A stretch of DNA of 35,523 nt from Lachnospiraceae bacterium (GCA_022771765.1 JALELN010000099.1:1-35523); one strand, 5' to 3'. Positions 1 to 8,530 are shown, numbered from the stretch's first letter. Program-made: numbers and translations. The notes: generated by a model from the letters alone, not told the origin.

Positions 1-207
1 TGCGAGAGCTATAATGCAAGGTATTTTGAGGAACATGGGATGAGCGTGTGGGCTCAGACAATAGATGAGATGGTACGTCAGGCCGATAGAATTCTGGAAG
101 ATAATGTGGTGGGATTAAAGATGACCGAATGCCAGCAGCAATGGATCAATCCCCGGGCGGCAGCAGATATCTGCGACCTCGCGGAGCAGCTGGCAGCGCA
201 AACGTAG
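1..207 (+). CDS. C-terminal end of a probable glycosyltransferase (partial)
   Basis: An open frame enters from the left edge and stops at a TAG ending at 207, giving 68 residues; it is absent from the ORF track because no start is present. The fragment reads like the end of a GT-B glycosyltransferase of the MurG / diacylglycerol glucosyltransferase type: a helix 'TIDEMVRQADRILED', then 'INPRAAADICDLAEQL', resembling the closing helices of that family. If correct, it would transfer a sugar to a lipid acceptor at the inner face of the membrane. The family assignment is inference from a short tail without catalytic residues. The stop codon lies two bases before the palindromic element at 210-411. 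Confidence 0.5.
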   Translation, partial: CESYNARYFEEHGMSVWAQTIDEMVRQADRILEDNVVGLKMTECQQQWINPRAAADICDLAEQLAAQT

Positions 208-209
208 AC

Positions 210-411
210 AGGCGATTGCGAAACTTATTCATAACGTGAACAGGAAATGTGAGACACAATGTGTCAGGCAGTGCACTTTGGAGCGGCTGGTACTTAGTGC
301 CCGTATTTTGGTCACTTATGTACCACTGCCAGCGACAAGTAGCGGGAGCGTGCCTGCCATACATGTGCTCACATGACCCAAAACGCAACGTAAATAGTTG
401 CGCAATTGCCT
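210..411. repeat. ~200-bp whole-length imperfect palindrome (MITE-like element or long RNA hairpin)
   Basis: This gap between two convergent genes reads as one long inverted repeat. The left end AGGCGATTGCGAAACT matches the reverse complement of the right end, AGGCAATTGCGCAACT, at 14 of 16 positions. Further in, ATGTGAG (247-253) faces CTCACAT (369-375), GGCAG faces CTGCC, and GGTAC faces GTACC around a central loop. A smaller perfect palindrome, GACACA-A-TGTGTC, lies at 253-265. The overlapping 80-aa ORF of the track is not protein-like. Such palindromes are typical of miniature inverted-repeat elements; a long hairpin RNA is the alternative. No transposase or clear target-site duplication was seen. 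Confidence 0.6.
379..402 (-). terminator. Possible intrinsic terminator of prs
   Basis: On the minus strand just past the prs stop codon, CGCAAC, a 7-base loop and GTTGCG are followed by TTTTGG. The stem is short (6 bp) and the T tract weak. It also forms part of the right end of the 210-411 palindrome, so the element may supply the terminator. Confidence 0.4.
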
Positions 412-413
412 AA

Positions 414-1601
414 TTAGTGATGCTCCAGCTCGCCGTTCGTGTATGAGGCAACGATCTTCTTGATCTTGTCGTAAGGGTTCAACAGCTCGCTTAAGGAAGC
501 GTTGTGGTTTAAGGTGTCGATGATATAGGCAATATATTTGCTCATATCGCAGCTGATATAGTAGTCGCGGCTCAGCATTTCCTCAGACTGGTAAATCAGG
601 TTGGTTGTGAGAACACGGTAAATGATGCCTTTTTCCACAGCTTCATCAAATTTCGCAAAGCCGTTTGTGAACAGCCCGAAGGTGGAAATGACGAAAATAC
701 GTTTTGCCTTTCTCTTTTTCAACTCAGTTGCAACGTCAATCATACTCTCACCGGAAGAGATCATGTCATCGATGATGAATACATCCTTGTCCTCGACAGA
801 TGAGCCCAGAAATTCATGGGCAATGATCGGGTTACGTCCGTCAATGATGCGGCTGTAATCGCGGCGCTTGTAGAACATGCCTACATTGATGCCCAACACG
901 TTGGCCAGATAGACAGCACGATCCGTACCACCTTCATCCGGGCTGATGATCATCATGTGGTCGTTGTCAAATTTCAGGTCATCTACATTCAGGCAGAGTG
1001 CCTTCACAAACTGGTATGCGCAGGTGACAGACTCAAAGCCGTGCAGGGGAATCGCATTCTGTACACGAGGGTCATGTGCGTCAAAGGTGATGATGTTTTC
1101 TACACCCATATCTACCAGCTCCTGTAATGCCAGTGCACAGTCTAAAGACTCTCTGGTGGATCGTCTGTGTTGGCGGCTCTCATAGAGAAACGGCATAATT
1201 ACATTAATGCGTTTTGCCTTTCCGCTGGAAGCGGCGATGATGCGCTTCAAATCCTGATAATGGTCGTCGGGAGACATGTGGTTGATTTCGCCGCACATTT
1301 TGTAGGTCAGGCTGTGGTTGGTGATATCAAGCATAATATATAAATCATCTCCGCGCACAGATTCCTTGATCGTTCCCTTTGCCTCTCCGTTTCCAAAGCG
1401 GGGGAGAGAGTGGTCAATCAGGTAGCTGTCACGCTGATAGCCCTTGAATGCAATGTCATTCGGGTGAAGCTGCTGCCTGCTGGAGCGCCATTTTACGAGA
1501 TACTGATCCACTTTTTGACCAAGTTTCTCGCTGCTCTTTAAGGTGATAAGTCCCAGCTTACCATGAGGGATAGATTCTAATTGAATTTCTTCGTTCGGCA
1601 T
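414..1601 (-). CDS. prs: Ribose-phosphate pyrophosphokinase (PRPP synthetase), long form
   Basis: Makes PRPP from ribose 5-phosphate and ATP for nucleotide, histidine and tryptophan synthesis in the cytoplasm. The 395-residue protein shows the family landmarks: an ATP-site segment 'MPFLYESRQHRR' (~136-147), the 'FDAHDP' region (~173-178), the 'KRRDYS' catalytic flexible-loop lysine/arginine segment (~245-250) and a PRPP-binding loop 'IIDDMISSGES' (~277-286) where classical enzymes have DDMIDTAGT. It is about 75 residues longer than the ~315-residue classical enzyme, with a longer N-terminus; I associate this long type with Lachnospiraceae. The ATG is preceded by GGAGGAA. It starts 31 bp after dnaC, suggesting one dnaD-dnaC-prs transcript. 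In Bacillus prs instead lies between glmU and pth. Confidence 0.93.
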   Translation of the reverse strand: MPNEEIQLESIPHGKLGLITLKSSEKLGQKVDQYLVKWRSSRQQLHPNDIAFKGYQRDSYLIDHSLPRFGNGEAKGTIKESVRGDDLYIMLDITNHSLTYKMCGEINHMSPDDHYQDLKRIIAASSGKAKRINVIMPFLYESRQHRRSTRESLDCALALQELVDMGVENIITFDAHDPRVQNAIPLHGFESVTCAYQFVKALCLNVDDLKFDNDHMMIISPDEGGTDRAVYLANVLGINVGMFYKRRDYSRIIDGRNPIIAHEFLGSSVEDKDVFIIDDMISSGESMIDVATELKKRKAKRIFVISTFGLFTNGFAKFDEAVEKGIIYRVLTTNLIYQSEEMLSRDYYISCDMSKYIAYIIDTLNHNASLSELLNPYDKIKKIVASYTNGELEHH

Positions 1602-1632
1602 GAATGATTTCCTCCATAATGATGTATATTTA

Positions 1633-2610
1633 TTATTTCCTCTTTTGCAGGCGGATATCCGCGCCTGTGAGCTTTAACAGCGTATAATTGCTGATAATGC
1701 GTGAAAAATTGCGCTCTGAGTAAGTGTCAAAGAGCTTGTCCAGATCCAGATTACTGGAAATAATGGTGGACTTTTTGTGGAGCAGACGCTCGTTCAGACA
1801 TAGAAACAACTGTGAGACAGAAAAACTGTTCGTCAGCTCTGCGCCGAGATCATCAATGATGAGCAGGTCACAGGTAAACAAATCTTCTTCCTGCTGCCTG
1901 GCATCTGCGTCCTGATGAAATTTGCTTTCCTCTAATATATTAAATAACTGGAAAGATGTAAAGTATAAAACAGAATGCCCACTGTCCATCAGTGCTTTTG
2001 CTACGCAATTTGACAAAAAAGTCTTGCCGACGCCGGTGCAGCCGTAAAAAAATAGGTTTTCAAATGAACAGTCAAACCGTTCAATAAAGGAATGGCAGGC
2101 AGCAACTGCCAGCTTTGCATTGTCAAGGGGGCTGCGACCTGTTGACGGGTCAATGGGGGTGTCAGAATAATAATCAAGGGTTAAGGTATTAAAATTTTCA
2201 TTTTCCAGAATAGATTTTATATTGGACTGTGTGTAAATCAGGTTAATAGCTGCCTGCTTGAAACAGTGACAGCGCTGATTTCCGATATAGCCGGTGTCCT
2301 GACAGTCGGGACATTCGTAGACCGGTGTCAGATCATCCGGAGAAAAACCTGCCTGCTCCAAAAGCGAGGTGCGCTTGTTACGCGCCTTTGCAAGCTGATC
2401 CTTTAGTGTGTTAAGCGCGTTTTTGTCACCGTCCAATAGCAGACGTGCCTGCTTTACACTAAAGGAAGCGATCTGTGATTCCAGCTCCTTTAAGCCGGGA
2501 ACCAAAGCGTAGATTTGTGTTTTTTTCTTCTCCAGACGCAACCTCGCATTGCGCTGCTTTACCTCATAGGCTCGCATAATCTGGTCGTACTGGCTGTTAG
2601 TTAGTGCCAT
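1633..2610 (-). CDS. DnaC/DnaI-type helicase loader ATPase
   Basis: Probable AAA+ loader that places the replicative DnaB-type helicase on DNA at initiation and restart. The 325-residue protein has a basic, coiled-coil-like N-terminus (~10-85), a likely zinc-binding cysteine cluster CPDC...CHC (C100, C103, C114, C116), Walker A 'GCTGVGKT' (~190-197), Walker B 'LLIIDDLGAE' (~249-258) and a C-terminal AAA+ arginine-rich segment 'YSERNFSRI'. The zinc cluster before the ATPase domain is a DnaI/DnaC feature and argues against the transposon IstB relatives. Its start overlaps the end of the dnaD-like gene by 14 bases in another frame, so translational coupling is likely. The same dnaD/B-dnaI pairing is known in Bacillus. 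Confidence 0.88.
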   Translation of the reverse strand: MALTNSQYDQIMRAYEVKQRNARLRLEKKKTQIYALVPGLKELESQIASFSVKQARLLLDGDKNALNTLKDQLAKARNKRTSLLEQAGFSPDDLTPVYECPDCQDTGYIGNQRCHCFKQAAINLIYTQSNIKSILENENFNTLTLDYYSDTPIDPSTGRSPLDNAKLAVAACHSFIERFDCSFENLFFYGCTGVGKTFLSNCVAKALMDSGHSVLYFTSFQLFNILEESKFHQDADARQQEEDLFTCDLLIIDDLGAELTNSFSVSQLFLCLNERLLHKKSTIISSNLDLDKLFDTYSERNFSRIISNYTLLKLTGADIRLQKRK

Positions 2611-3643
2611 AATTCAACAATTCCTTTTCTAACTGGCTTGTGTCGTAAGATCGCTGGGTAAAATCGTTAAATCGATTTTTCTTTCCAGCCGTTTCGGTGC
2701 GTTTGGGCATGGCAGCTGCCCTTTCCTGATGCAGCGCATCCAGCGCCTGAATATCCGAAAGGGAAACAACATGATGCTTCTTCCAGTTCTTTAAGATAGA
2801 GTCTGCATATTCAAAGCTGGCCTGATGAATTGCGCGGATGGTGCGTTCACAGGCAGCAGAGATGATCTCCACGTTAAAGCCGTAGTCCTTCTGCCAGGTA
2901 TTAATGTACTCTTTTTCATAGGGAACAAAGTCCCGGCCCTGAATGCCAAAGGCTTTCTTGACCGCTGTGTGCAATTCGTTGTGCCGATTGGCCTCTTCCT
3001 TGGCTGCAGATACAGTTGTAATACCTGCTTTCGCCCATGAAAGAGCAACTTTTTCCATATAATGGACACTCTTGTGTCCCTTTGCCACACATGATTCTAC
3101 CAGATAGTCAATCAAATCACCAGAAAAATTTAAAGATTCCTTCCAGTAGAGAATCGCATTCATCTCGGTGGCATTTAAGGGATGTCCCAGATAGTGCTCT
3201 GCTACAAACAAAAGCTCCTGAATATCTGCCTCCTCTTTCAGGCGGCGCAGCTCAGCGGCACTGTAATTCTCCCGTGGCGGGACTTCGGGTGCAGTAGACT
3301 TCCTTGTCTGCATGGAGACTGCAGGAATCTGGGGGCCCGGGGCGCTGGCAACATCCAGAAAGCAGATGCCGGTCAGCTCCTTGTTTTCATCGAACTCCAG
3401 CCGGAGTAAATGCATTTTTTCCCAGTATTTAAGTGCCCGGATGATATCTTTTTCTGTGTGTTCAAACTTGTCCGCGACATCAGAAATTGAAAAAGACATC
3501 GTGGGATCGTTCATACACCGGAGCAGGTAAAGATATACTTTCACGTACTCTCCGTTCGCGTGTACCATATAAGCATCAATAAAATAGTTGGGAACAACGG
3601 TTCTCTGAATTTCGCTGTCTCTATGTAAAGTAATGTCTGCCAT
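2597..3643 (-). CDS. DnaD-domain replication initiation protein
   Basis: Probable primosome protein helping to recruit the helicase loader. The track ORF runs to 3778, but the likely start is the ATG at 3643 ('MADITLHRD', 348 aa). It has AGGAG upstream at a usable distance, and the extra upstream residues overlap the promoter and the murC terminator. The N-terminal ~100 residues look like a winged helix ('SISDVADKFEHTEKDIIRALKYW'). Two DnaD-like C-terminal modules follow, containing the typical 'INTWQKDYGFNVEIISAACERTI' type of helix (quoted in part). A lysine/arginine-rich tail ends the protein. It is directly upstream of, and overlaps, the DnaC/DnaI-like gene. Assignment as DnaD rather than DnaB is uncertain because both share the domain. 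Confidence 0.85.
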   Translation of the reverse strand: MADITLHRDSEIQRTVVPNYFIDAYMVHANGEYVKVYLYLLRCMNDPTMSFSISDVADKFEHTEKDIIRALKYWEKMHLLRLEFDENKELTGICFLDVASAPGPQIPAVSMQTRKSTAPEVPPRENYSAAELRRLKEEADIQELLFVAEHYLGHPLNATEMNAILYWKESLNFSGDLIDYLVESCVAKGHKSVHYMEKVALSWAKAGITTVSAAKEEANRHNELHTAVKKAFGIQGRDFVPYEKEYINTWQKDYGFNVEIISAACERTIRAIHQASFEYADSILKNWKKHHVVSLSDIQALDALHQERAAAMPKRTETAGKKNRFNDFTQRSYDTSQLEKELLNYGTN

Positions 3644-3697
3644 AAACCAATCTTCTCCTCTTGCGAAAAGCATGATCTGCTTTTTCACTGCTCGGAC

Positions 3698-3703
3698 ATT
3701 ATA
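3698..3703 (-). promoter_or_regulatory. Extended -10 promoter of the dnaD-dnaC-prs operon
   Basis: On the minus strand TGCTATAAT gives a perfect -10 hexamer with the TGn extension, about 55 bases before the dnaD start codon. No good -35 is present at 17 bp (TTCTCT), which fits an extended -10 promoter. The spacer region overlaps the T tract of the murC terminator. Confidence 0.6.
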
Positions 3704-3713
3704 GCACATAAAA

Positions 3714-3764
3714 TAAAAAAAGAGAAGCCTTGATTTTTGCCGAAAGCCTTGAAAATCAAGGCTT
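3714..3764 (-). terminator. Intrinsic terminator of murC
   Basis: Minus-strand reading gives a perfect 13-bp stem (AAGCCTTGATTTT with AAAATCAAGGCTT; 3725-3737 and 3752-3764) followed by CTCTTTTTTTA. A third copy of the GCCTTGA unit in the loop allows an alternative inner hairpin (3743-3765), so two mutually exclusive foldings exist. Confidence 0.75.
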
Positions 3765-3783
3765 TGCGGGTTCATCAAAAAAC

Positions 3784-3944
3784 TGTGGATAAGTGGATAA
3801 TGTTTTATGTAAACAATAAATTTCGTGTCATAAACCGCATGCTTTCGGCATATTCTGAAAGTGAAAAGGACATGTTATGTTAATAAAATATCCACAACGG
3901 GAGGGGATAACTTTTCAACCTCTCATTGTGGATAATGTGGATAA
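3784..3944. promoter_or_regulatory. Cluster of DnaA-box-like 9-mers
   Basis: Three perfect copies of the DnaA box TGTGGATAA lie at 3784-3792, 3927-3935 and 3936-3944. Two 8/9 copies lie at 3792-3800 and, inverted, at 3888-3896. AT-rich DNA lies between them. Another perfect box is at 5514-5522 upstream of murC. The cluster sits between the murC stop and the dnaD promoter. That DnaA binds it to control the operon, as known for the Bacillus dnaB-dnaI operon, is inference. Together with the terminator and promoter it accounts for the 302-bp gap 3644-3945. Confidence 0.7.
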
Positions 3945-3945
3945 C

Positions 3946-5421
3946 TTACTGCCCCAGAAGATGTTCGCCTACTTCCAGAATGTTTCCGGCTCCCATAGTT
4001 ATTAACAGGTCACCGTCGATACAATTTTTTAATAAAAATTTTTCAATGCCGTCGAACGTCTCGGTGGTGGGGAAATACCAGGCATCTACACCGCGGGCTT
4101 TCAGACGTTCCAAAATGTCCTTTGAGCTGACACCAAGGTCGTCTGTTTCGCGGGCTGCATAGATGTCAGCAAGCACGACCATATCCGCCAGAGATAAAGC
4201 ATCTGCGAAATCATCCAGAAATGCCTTTGTGCGGGAATACGTGTGTGGCTGAAATACGCAGACAATGCGCCGGGGGCCTTCTGCCCGGTCTGAGGCTGCA
4301 TCACAAATATTTCTCGCTGCGTTCAACGTCGCGCGGATTTCGGTCGGATGGTGCGCGTAATCGTCCACGATGGTTACCGTGGGCGAACTGCTCGTGGTGG
4401 AATTCTGGCAATGGCTTGAATCAACAGTGTGGGGGTGAAGTGTTCCTTTATATTGGAAGCGCCGGTCTGTACCGGTGAAGGCGGACAGACCTTGCACGAT
4501 GGCTTCCGGAGAAATGCCCATCTGTGAGGTGACCGCATATGCTGCCAGTGCATTCGAAACATTGTGCTTTCCGGGGACGAGCAGTTTTACAGGTGTCTGT
4601 TCTCCACCAGCGCCATGTATGACAAAAGATGCGCAGCCAAAAGCATTGTAGTGGATGTCAGAGGCATAGACATCAAAATCCTCCGTGAAGCCGTAGGTAA
4701 TGACTTTTGCGGAAAGTCCTTCCGTGAGCTCGACGCGATTTGGAATCTCGCCGTTTAAAATGATGGCACCGTCATCGGCAGTATTGGCGAGAAAACGGTG
4801 AAAGGAATGACGGATATCGTCATAGTCCTTAAAAAAGTCAAGATGTTCTGCCTCTACATTCAGCACAACGCTGTATTTCGGAAAAAAGTGTAAAAAGCTG
4901 TTCGTGTACTCGCATGCCTCAGTGACAAAACAGTCGGAGGAGCCAACGCGGATATTTCCGTCGATTGCCTTCAAAATGCCGCCGACAGAGATGGTGGGGT
5001 CAGCGTTTGCCGCTAACAGGATGTGTGTGATCATTGAAGTTGTGGTGGTCTTGCCATGAGTGCCGGCAACAGCCACCGAACGGTCATAATTGTTCATCAG
5101 CTGTCCGAGAAACTCTGCGCGGGAGAGCATGGGCTTGCCGGATGATTTTGCGGCTGCAAACTCAGGGTTGTCCTCGTGAATCGCAGCGGTGTACACAATC
5201 ACATCAATATCGGGGGTGATATTTTCTGCGCTCTGAGGGTAGGCAATCTTTGCCCCGAGTGCCGCAAGCTGTCTGGTGAGGGCAGATTCTTTGGAATCTG
5301 AACCTGATACCGTAAAACCTTCTTTTAATATAATCTGAGCGAGACCGCTCATGCTGATGCCGCCGATTCCGATGAAGTGAACATGGCAGGGGCGGGAAAA
5401 ATTAACTGTATACGCATTCAT
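3946..5421 (-). CDS. murC: UDP-N-acetylmuramate--L-alanine ligase
   Basis: Adds L-alanine to UDP-MurNAc with ATP hydrolysis, the first amino-acid step of peptidoglycan precursor synthesis in the cytoplasm. The 491-residue protein has the N-terminal dinucleotide-type loop 'GIGGISMSG' (~18-26), the Mur ligase P-loop 'GTHGKTTTTS' (~120-129), a central 'EACEY' metal/substrate region and the C-terminal 'DDYAHHPTEI' motif diagnostic of MurC. A polar serine/threonine-rich stretch just before DDYAHHP looks like an insertion relative to the usual ~455-470-residue enzyme. It is a single-gene unit: a terminator lies at 3714-3764, and divergent glgC lies beyond its 5' end. The start fits the N-terminal fold; the ribosome site (AAGG) is weak. 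Confidence 0.95.
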   Translation of the reverse strand: MNAYTVNFSRPCHVHFIGIGGISMSGLAQIILKEGFTVSGSDSKESALTRQLAALGAKIAYPQSAENITPDIDVIVYTAAIHEDNPEFAAAKSSGKPMLSRAEFLGQLMNNYDRSVAVAGTHGKTTTTSMITHILLAANADPTISVGGILKAIDGNIRVGSSDCFVTEACEYTNSFLHFFPKYSVVLNVEAEHLDFFKDYDDIRHSFHRFLANTADDGAIILNGEIPNRVELTEGLSAKVITYGFTEDFDVYASDIHYNAFGCASFVIHGAGGEQTPVKLLVPGKHNVSNALAAYAVTSQMGISPEAIVQGLSAFTGTDRRFQYKGTLHPHTVDSSHCQNSTTSSSPTVTIVDDYAHHPTEIRATLNAARNICDAASDRAEGPRRIVCVFQPHTYSRTKAFLDDFADALSLADMVVLADIYAARETDDLGVSSKDILERLKARGVDAWYFPTTETFDGIEKFLLKNCIDGDLLITMGAGNILEVGEHLLGQ

Positions 5422-5583
5422 ACTATTTACCTTCGCTTTTCGATAAATTTTTATTTCCTCAAATCAGTATACCACTTTTTTTCCTGATCGGGGATGTGTC
5501 TTTGTGTGAAATTTGTGGATAACCATAATTTGTAAAAAGTTACAAAAATGAAAAAGTTTTTACTATTTTTTTGTATATAATGA

Positions 5584-5612
5584 TGTACAAATGAGAAATA
5601 AAGTGGTATAAT
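5584..5612 (+). promoter_or_regulatory. Candidate glgC promoter
   Basis: TATAAT at 5607-5612 has TGTACA 17 bp upstream (5584-5589). A second TATAAT at 5576-5581 lacks a -35. The region is very AT-rich, so the exact choice is uncertain. Confidence 0.45.
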
Positions 5613-5689
5613 AATTTCAACTTATATAGTTATTGTAGTAATATCACACTAGTTGATAGGCTAAAAAATATGAGCAAGAGGTGAGCGAC

Positions 5690-6964
5690 ATGATTCGTAA
5701 GGAAATGATTGCCATGCTGCTTGCAGGTGGCCAGGGAAGTCGTCTTGGTGTTCTGACAGCAGATGTGGCAAAGCCCGCAGTAGCTTTCGGCGGAAAGTAT
5801 CGGATTATCGATTTTCCGCTGAGTAACTGTATCAATTCAGGGATTGACACTGTCGGTGTCCTGACGCAGTATCAGCCCCTTCGTCTGAATACGCATATCG
5901 GAATTGGTATTCCGTGGGATCTGGACCGAAATACGGGAGGTGTTACTGTTCTGCCACCCTATGAAAAGAGTACCAACAGTGAGTGGTACACCGGTACGGC
6001 GAATGCGATCTACCAGAACTTAAACTATATGGAGAACTACAATCCGGAGTATGTACTGATCCTTTCCGGAGATCACATTTATAAAATGGATTATGAGGTT
6101 ATGCTGGATTTCCATAAGGCAAATAATGCGGATGTCACGATAGCAGTGATGCCTGTTCCGATGGAAGAGGCCAGTCGTTTTGGAGTGGTGATTGCGGATG
6201 AACAGCGCAGGATCAGTGAGTTTGAGGAGAAGCCGGAGCATCCGAGGAGCAATCTTGCATCTATGGGTATTTACATCTTCAGCTGGAAGGTGCTGCGCGA
6301 GGCATTGGTAGCGCTGAAGGATCAGAACAGCTGTGATTTTGGTAAGCATGTGATCCCTTATCTGCATGAGCGCAACAGCCGGATGTTTGCTTACGAGTTT
6401 AACGGCTACTGGAAGGATGTAGGAACTTTAAGCTCCTATTGGGAAGCCAACATGGAGCTGATTGATCTGATTCCGGAGTTCAACCTTTATGAAAAATACT
6501 GGAAGGTTTATACCAATACCGGGGCAATTCAGCCGCAGTACATATCATCTGACTCCAGAATCGTCAGGAGTATTATCGGTGAGGGCAGTGAAATCTACGG
6601 AGAGGTATACGGCTCAGTAATCGGTGCCAACGTCGTAGTCGGAAAGGGCAGTGTGGTTCGTGATTCTATTGTCATGCAGGGAACGGTGATCGGAGACAAT
6701 GTGGTTCTGGACAAGGCAATTGTGGCAGAGGACTGCCGGATCGGCAGCAATGTAAAGGTTGGAGTCGGGCAGTTTGCGCCGAGCAAGTTCAACCCGAAGG
6801 TGTACTGCAGCGATCTCGCTGTGATCGGCGAGCGGTCTGTTGTACCGGATAATGTTTCGATCGGAAGAAATACAGCGATTTCAGGTGCGACAGAGGCGGC
6901 TGATTATGCAAATGGCTTCCTGGAAAGCGGAGACTCTATTATAAAGGCAGGTGTGAAGGCATGA
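5690..6964 (+). CDS. glgC: Glucose-1-phosphate adenylyltransferase, catalytic subunit
   Basis: Forms ADP-glucose from glucose 1-phosphate and ATP, the committed step of bacterial glycogen synthesis. The nucleotidyltransferase signature '[13 protein letters not shown]' is near the N-terminus, followed by '[19 protein letters not shown]' and '[15 protein letters not shown]'; C-terminal left-handed beta-helix hexapeptide repeats start around residue 290. The track starts at GTG 5681. The ATG at 5690 is preferred because AGAGGTGA is then a well-placed ribosome site (the GTG lies inside it) and family members usually begin 'MI(K/R)KEMIAM'. This gives 424 residues. The stop overlaps the start of glgD by 4 bases (ATGA), so the two are translationally coupled. 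Confidence 0.95.
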   Translation: MIRKEMIAMLLAGGQGSRLGVLTADVAKPAVAFGGKYRIIDFPLSNCINSGIDTVGVLTQYQPLRLNTHIGIGIPWDLDRNTGGVTVLPPYEKSTNSEWYTGTANAIYQNLNYMENYNPEYVLILSGDHIYKMDYEVMLDFHKANNADVTIAVMPVPMEEASRFGVVIADEQRRISEFEEKPEHPRSNLASMGIYIFSWKVLREALVALKDQNSCDFGKHVIPYLHERNSRMFAYEFNGYWKDVGTLSSYWEANMELIDLIPEFNLYEKYWKVYTNTGAIQPQYISSDSRIVRSIIGEGSEIYGEVYGSVIGANVVVGKGSVVRDSIVMQGTVIGDNVVLDKAIVAEDCRIGSNVKVGVGQFAPSKFNPKVYCSDLAVIGERSVVPDNVSIGRNTAISGATEAADYANGFLESGDSIIKAGVKA

Positions 6965-8079
6965 AAGCATTAGGAATTATTTTAGCTGGTGGTAACAATC
7001 AGAGGATGGATGCGTTATCACGCAAGAGAGCGATCGCGGCAATGCCTGTAGCAGGAAGCTTCCGTTGCATCGATTTTGCGCTCAGCAATATGTCAAACTC
7101 CCATATTCAGAAAGTGGCTGTGCTGTCACAGTACAATGCCCGCTCGTTAAATGAGCATCTGAGCTCATCAAAATGGTGGGATTTCGGCAGAAAGCAGGGC
7201 GGGCTGTTTGTATTTACGCCCACGGTAACCGCTGACAACAGCTGGTGGTATCGCGGTACGGCAGATGCCATGTACCAGAATATCGAGTGGTTAAAGCGTT
7301 GCCATGAGCCTTATGTGATTATTACGAGCGGTGACTGCGTATACAAGATCGACTATAATGAACTGCTGGATTATCATATTGAGAAAAAGGCAGATATCAC
7401 GATTGCTGTGAAGGACATGCCACAGGGTGTGGATGTGAGCCGTTTTGGTGTTGTTCGAATGAATGAGGATTCACGGATTACGCATTTTGAGGAAAAGCCC
7501 ATGGTGGCACAGTCCAACACGATTTCTGCCGGCGTGTATGTCATTCGACGCAGACAGCTGATTGAGCTGTTAGAGCAGTGTGCGGCAGAGGACCGCTGGA
7601 ACTTTGTAACGGACATTTTGATCCGCTATAAAGACCTGAAGCGTATTTACGGCTATAAGCTGAAGGGTTACTGGAACAATATATCTACGGTGGAATCCTA
7701 TTATCAGACGAATATGGATTTCCTGAAGCCGGAGGTGCGCCAGTACTTCTTTAAAGAAGAGCCTCGGATTTACTCAAAGGTGGATGATCTTCCGCCTGCC
7801 AAGTACAATGAGGGCTCGGATGTTCGCAATTCGCTGGTTGCCAGTGGTTCGATCATCAATGGTAAGGTAGAGAATTCCATTCTCTTTAAGGAAGCGTTTA
7901 TCGGCAAAAATTGTATCATTAAGAATTCAATCATTCTCAATGAGGTATACATAGGAGATAATACACATATCGAAAATTGTATCGTGGAGAGTCGTGGTAC
8001 ATTAAAGCCGAATATGTACTATTTTGGAGATGGACAGATTCAGATTGTTGTTGGGGAAAGCAATCGATACGGGATTTAA
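6961..8079 (+). CDS. glgD: GlgD-type glucose-1-phosphate adenylyltransferase subunit
   Basis: Paralogue of GlgC (372 aa) and, in Firmicutes, its partner in a hetero-oligomeric ADP-glucose pyrophosphorylase in which GlgD is mainly modulatory. The N-terminal loop is '[20 protein letters not shown]' instead of the intact GGQGSRL signature of GlgC, as expected for GlgD. The '[14 protein letters not shown]' segment and C-terminal hexapeptide repeats (roughly 280-350, '[19 protein letters not shown]') are retained. It starts within the last four bases of glgC. No strong terminator follows; instead hairpin copy A of the intergenic repeat family begins 28 bases after the stop. Confidence 0.92.
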   Translation: MKALGIILAGGNNQRMDALSRKRAIAAMPVAGSFRCIDFALSNMSNSHIQKVAVLSQYNARSLNEHLSSSKWWDFGRKQGGLFVFTPTVTADNSWWYRGTADAMYQNIEWLKRCHEPYVIITSGDCVYKIDYNELLDYHIEKKADITIAVKDMPQGVDVSRFGVVRMNEDSRITHFEEKPMVAQSNTISAGVYVIRRRQLIELLEQCAAEDRWNFVTDILIRYKDLKRIYGYKLKGYWNNISTVESYYQTNMDFLKPEVRQYFFKEEPRIYSKVDDLPPAKYNEGSDVRNSLVASGSIINGKVENSILFKEAFIGKNCIIKNSIILNEVYIGDNTHIENCIVESRGTLKPNMYYFGDGQIQIVVGESNRYGI

Positions 8080-8106
8080 TTTGGGGTGTAACAAAATTTT
8101 GCATTG

Positions 8107-8130
8107 AAGCTGTGAAAGTACTGAACAGTT
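8107..8130 (+). repeat. Intergenic hairpin family, copy A (upstream of spoVG)
   Basis: Core CTGTGAAAGTACTGAACAG, with outer AA/TT pairs and one bulged G. It lies 28 bases after glgD and 18 bases before the spoVG start codon, directly upstream of its ribosome site AAAAGGGGG. Two other copies are at 18477 and 34957. Confidence 0.6.
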
Positions 8131-8148
8131 AAAAGGGGGTTAGAACAA

Positions 8149-8421
8149 ATGGAGATTACGGATATCAGAATCCGTAGATTGGAAGGCAGTAATAAGATGA
8201 AAGCAATCGTCTCGATCACGATTGATGATGAATTTGTTTTACATGATATCAAGGTTGTAGATGGTGAGAAGGGATTGTTTATTGCGATGCCCAGCAAAAA
8301 GACGGCGGATGGAGAGTACCGCGATATTGCACATCCAATCAAGACGGAGACCAGAAATCGTATCCAGCAGATGATTTTGGAGCGCTATGCACAGGAGCTG
8401 GAGCTGGCGGCAGAAGGGTAG
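8149..8421 (+). CDS. spoVG: SpoVG septation/RNA-binding regulator
   Basis: Small conserved protein (90 aa) that affects asymmetric septation in Bacillus and binds nucleic acids in several Firmicutes. The sequence starts '[19 protein letters not shown]', contains '[19 protein letters not shown]' and '[20 protein letters not shown]', and ends in a helix; this is the diagnostic SpoVG pattern at the usual length. A strong AAAAGGGGG ribosome site precedes the ATG. It is followed by a strong terminator and the GlmU-like gene, keeping the spoVG-glmU neighbourhood known from Bacillus. Confidence 0.95.
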   Translation: MEITDIRIRRLEGSNKMKAIVSITIDDEFVLHDIKVVDGEKGLFIAMPSKKTADGEYRDIAHPIKTETRNRIQQMILERYAQELELAAEG

Positions 8422-8437
8422 AGGACGAAAAATGATG

Positions 8438-8475
8438 AAAATTCAAGGGTTGTCGGATGACAACCCTTGAATTTT
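8438..8475 (+). terminator. Strong terminator-like hairpin after spoVG
   Basis: A perfect 17-bp stem (AAAATTCAAGGGTTGTC / GACAACCCTTGAATTTT) with a 4-base loop. The only T tract is within the stem's 3' end, so it is symmetrical and could work on either strand. Confidence 0.8.
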
Positions 8476-8495
8476 GCGAAAAACTAAGCTAAACT
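8467..8495 (+). promoter_or_regulatory. Candidate promoter of the glmU-like gene
   Basis: TTGAAT (8467-8472), 17-bp spacer, TAAACT (8490-8495). The -35 lies inside the 3' arm of the spoVG terminator, giving a compact terminator-promoter junction. RNA would start about 30 bases before the ATG at 8531. Confidence 0.5.
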
Positions 8496-8530
8496 AGAGA
8501 CATTGTTGTGGCGAAAATAGGAGGATCTAT

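Noticed and set aside
146-388. 80-aa minus-strand ORF at the left end
   Set aside because: It lies within the palindrome and the antisense of the partial glycosyltransferase and has no protein character.
3784-3944. DnaA-box cluster as the chromosomal origin
   Set aside because: dnaA, dnaN, recF and rpmH are not in the window, and the boxes sit between murC and dnaD; a regulatory or titration cluster is simpler.
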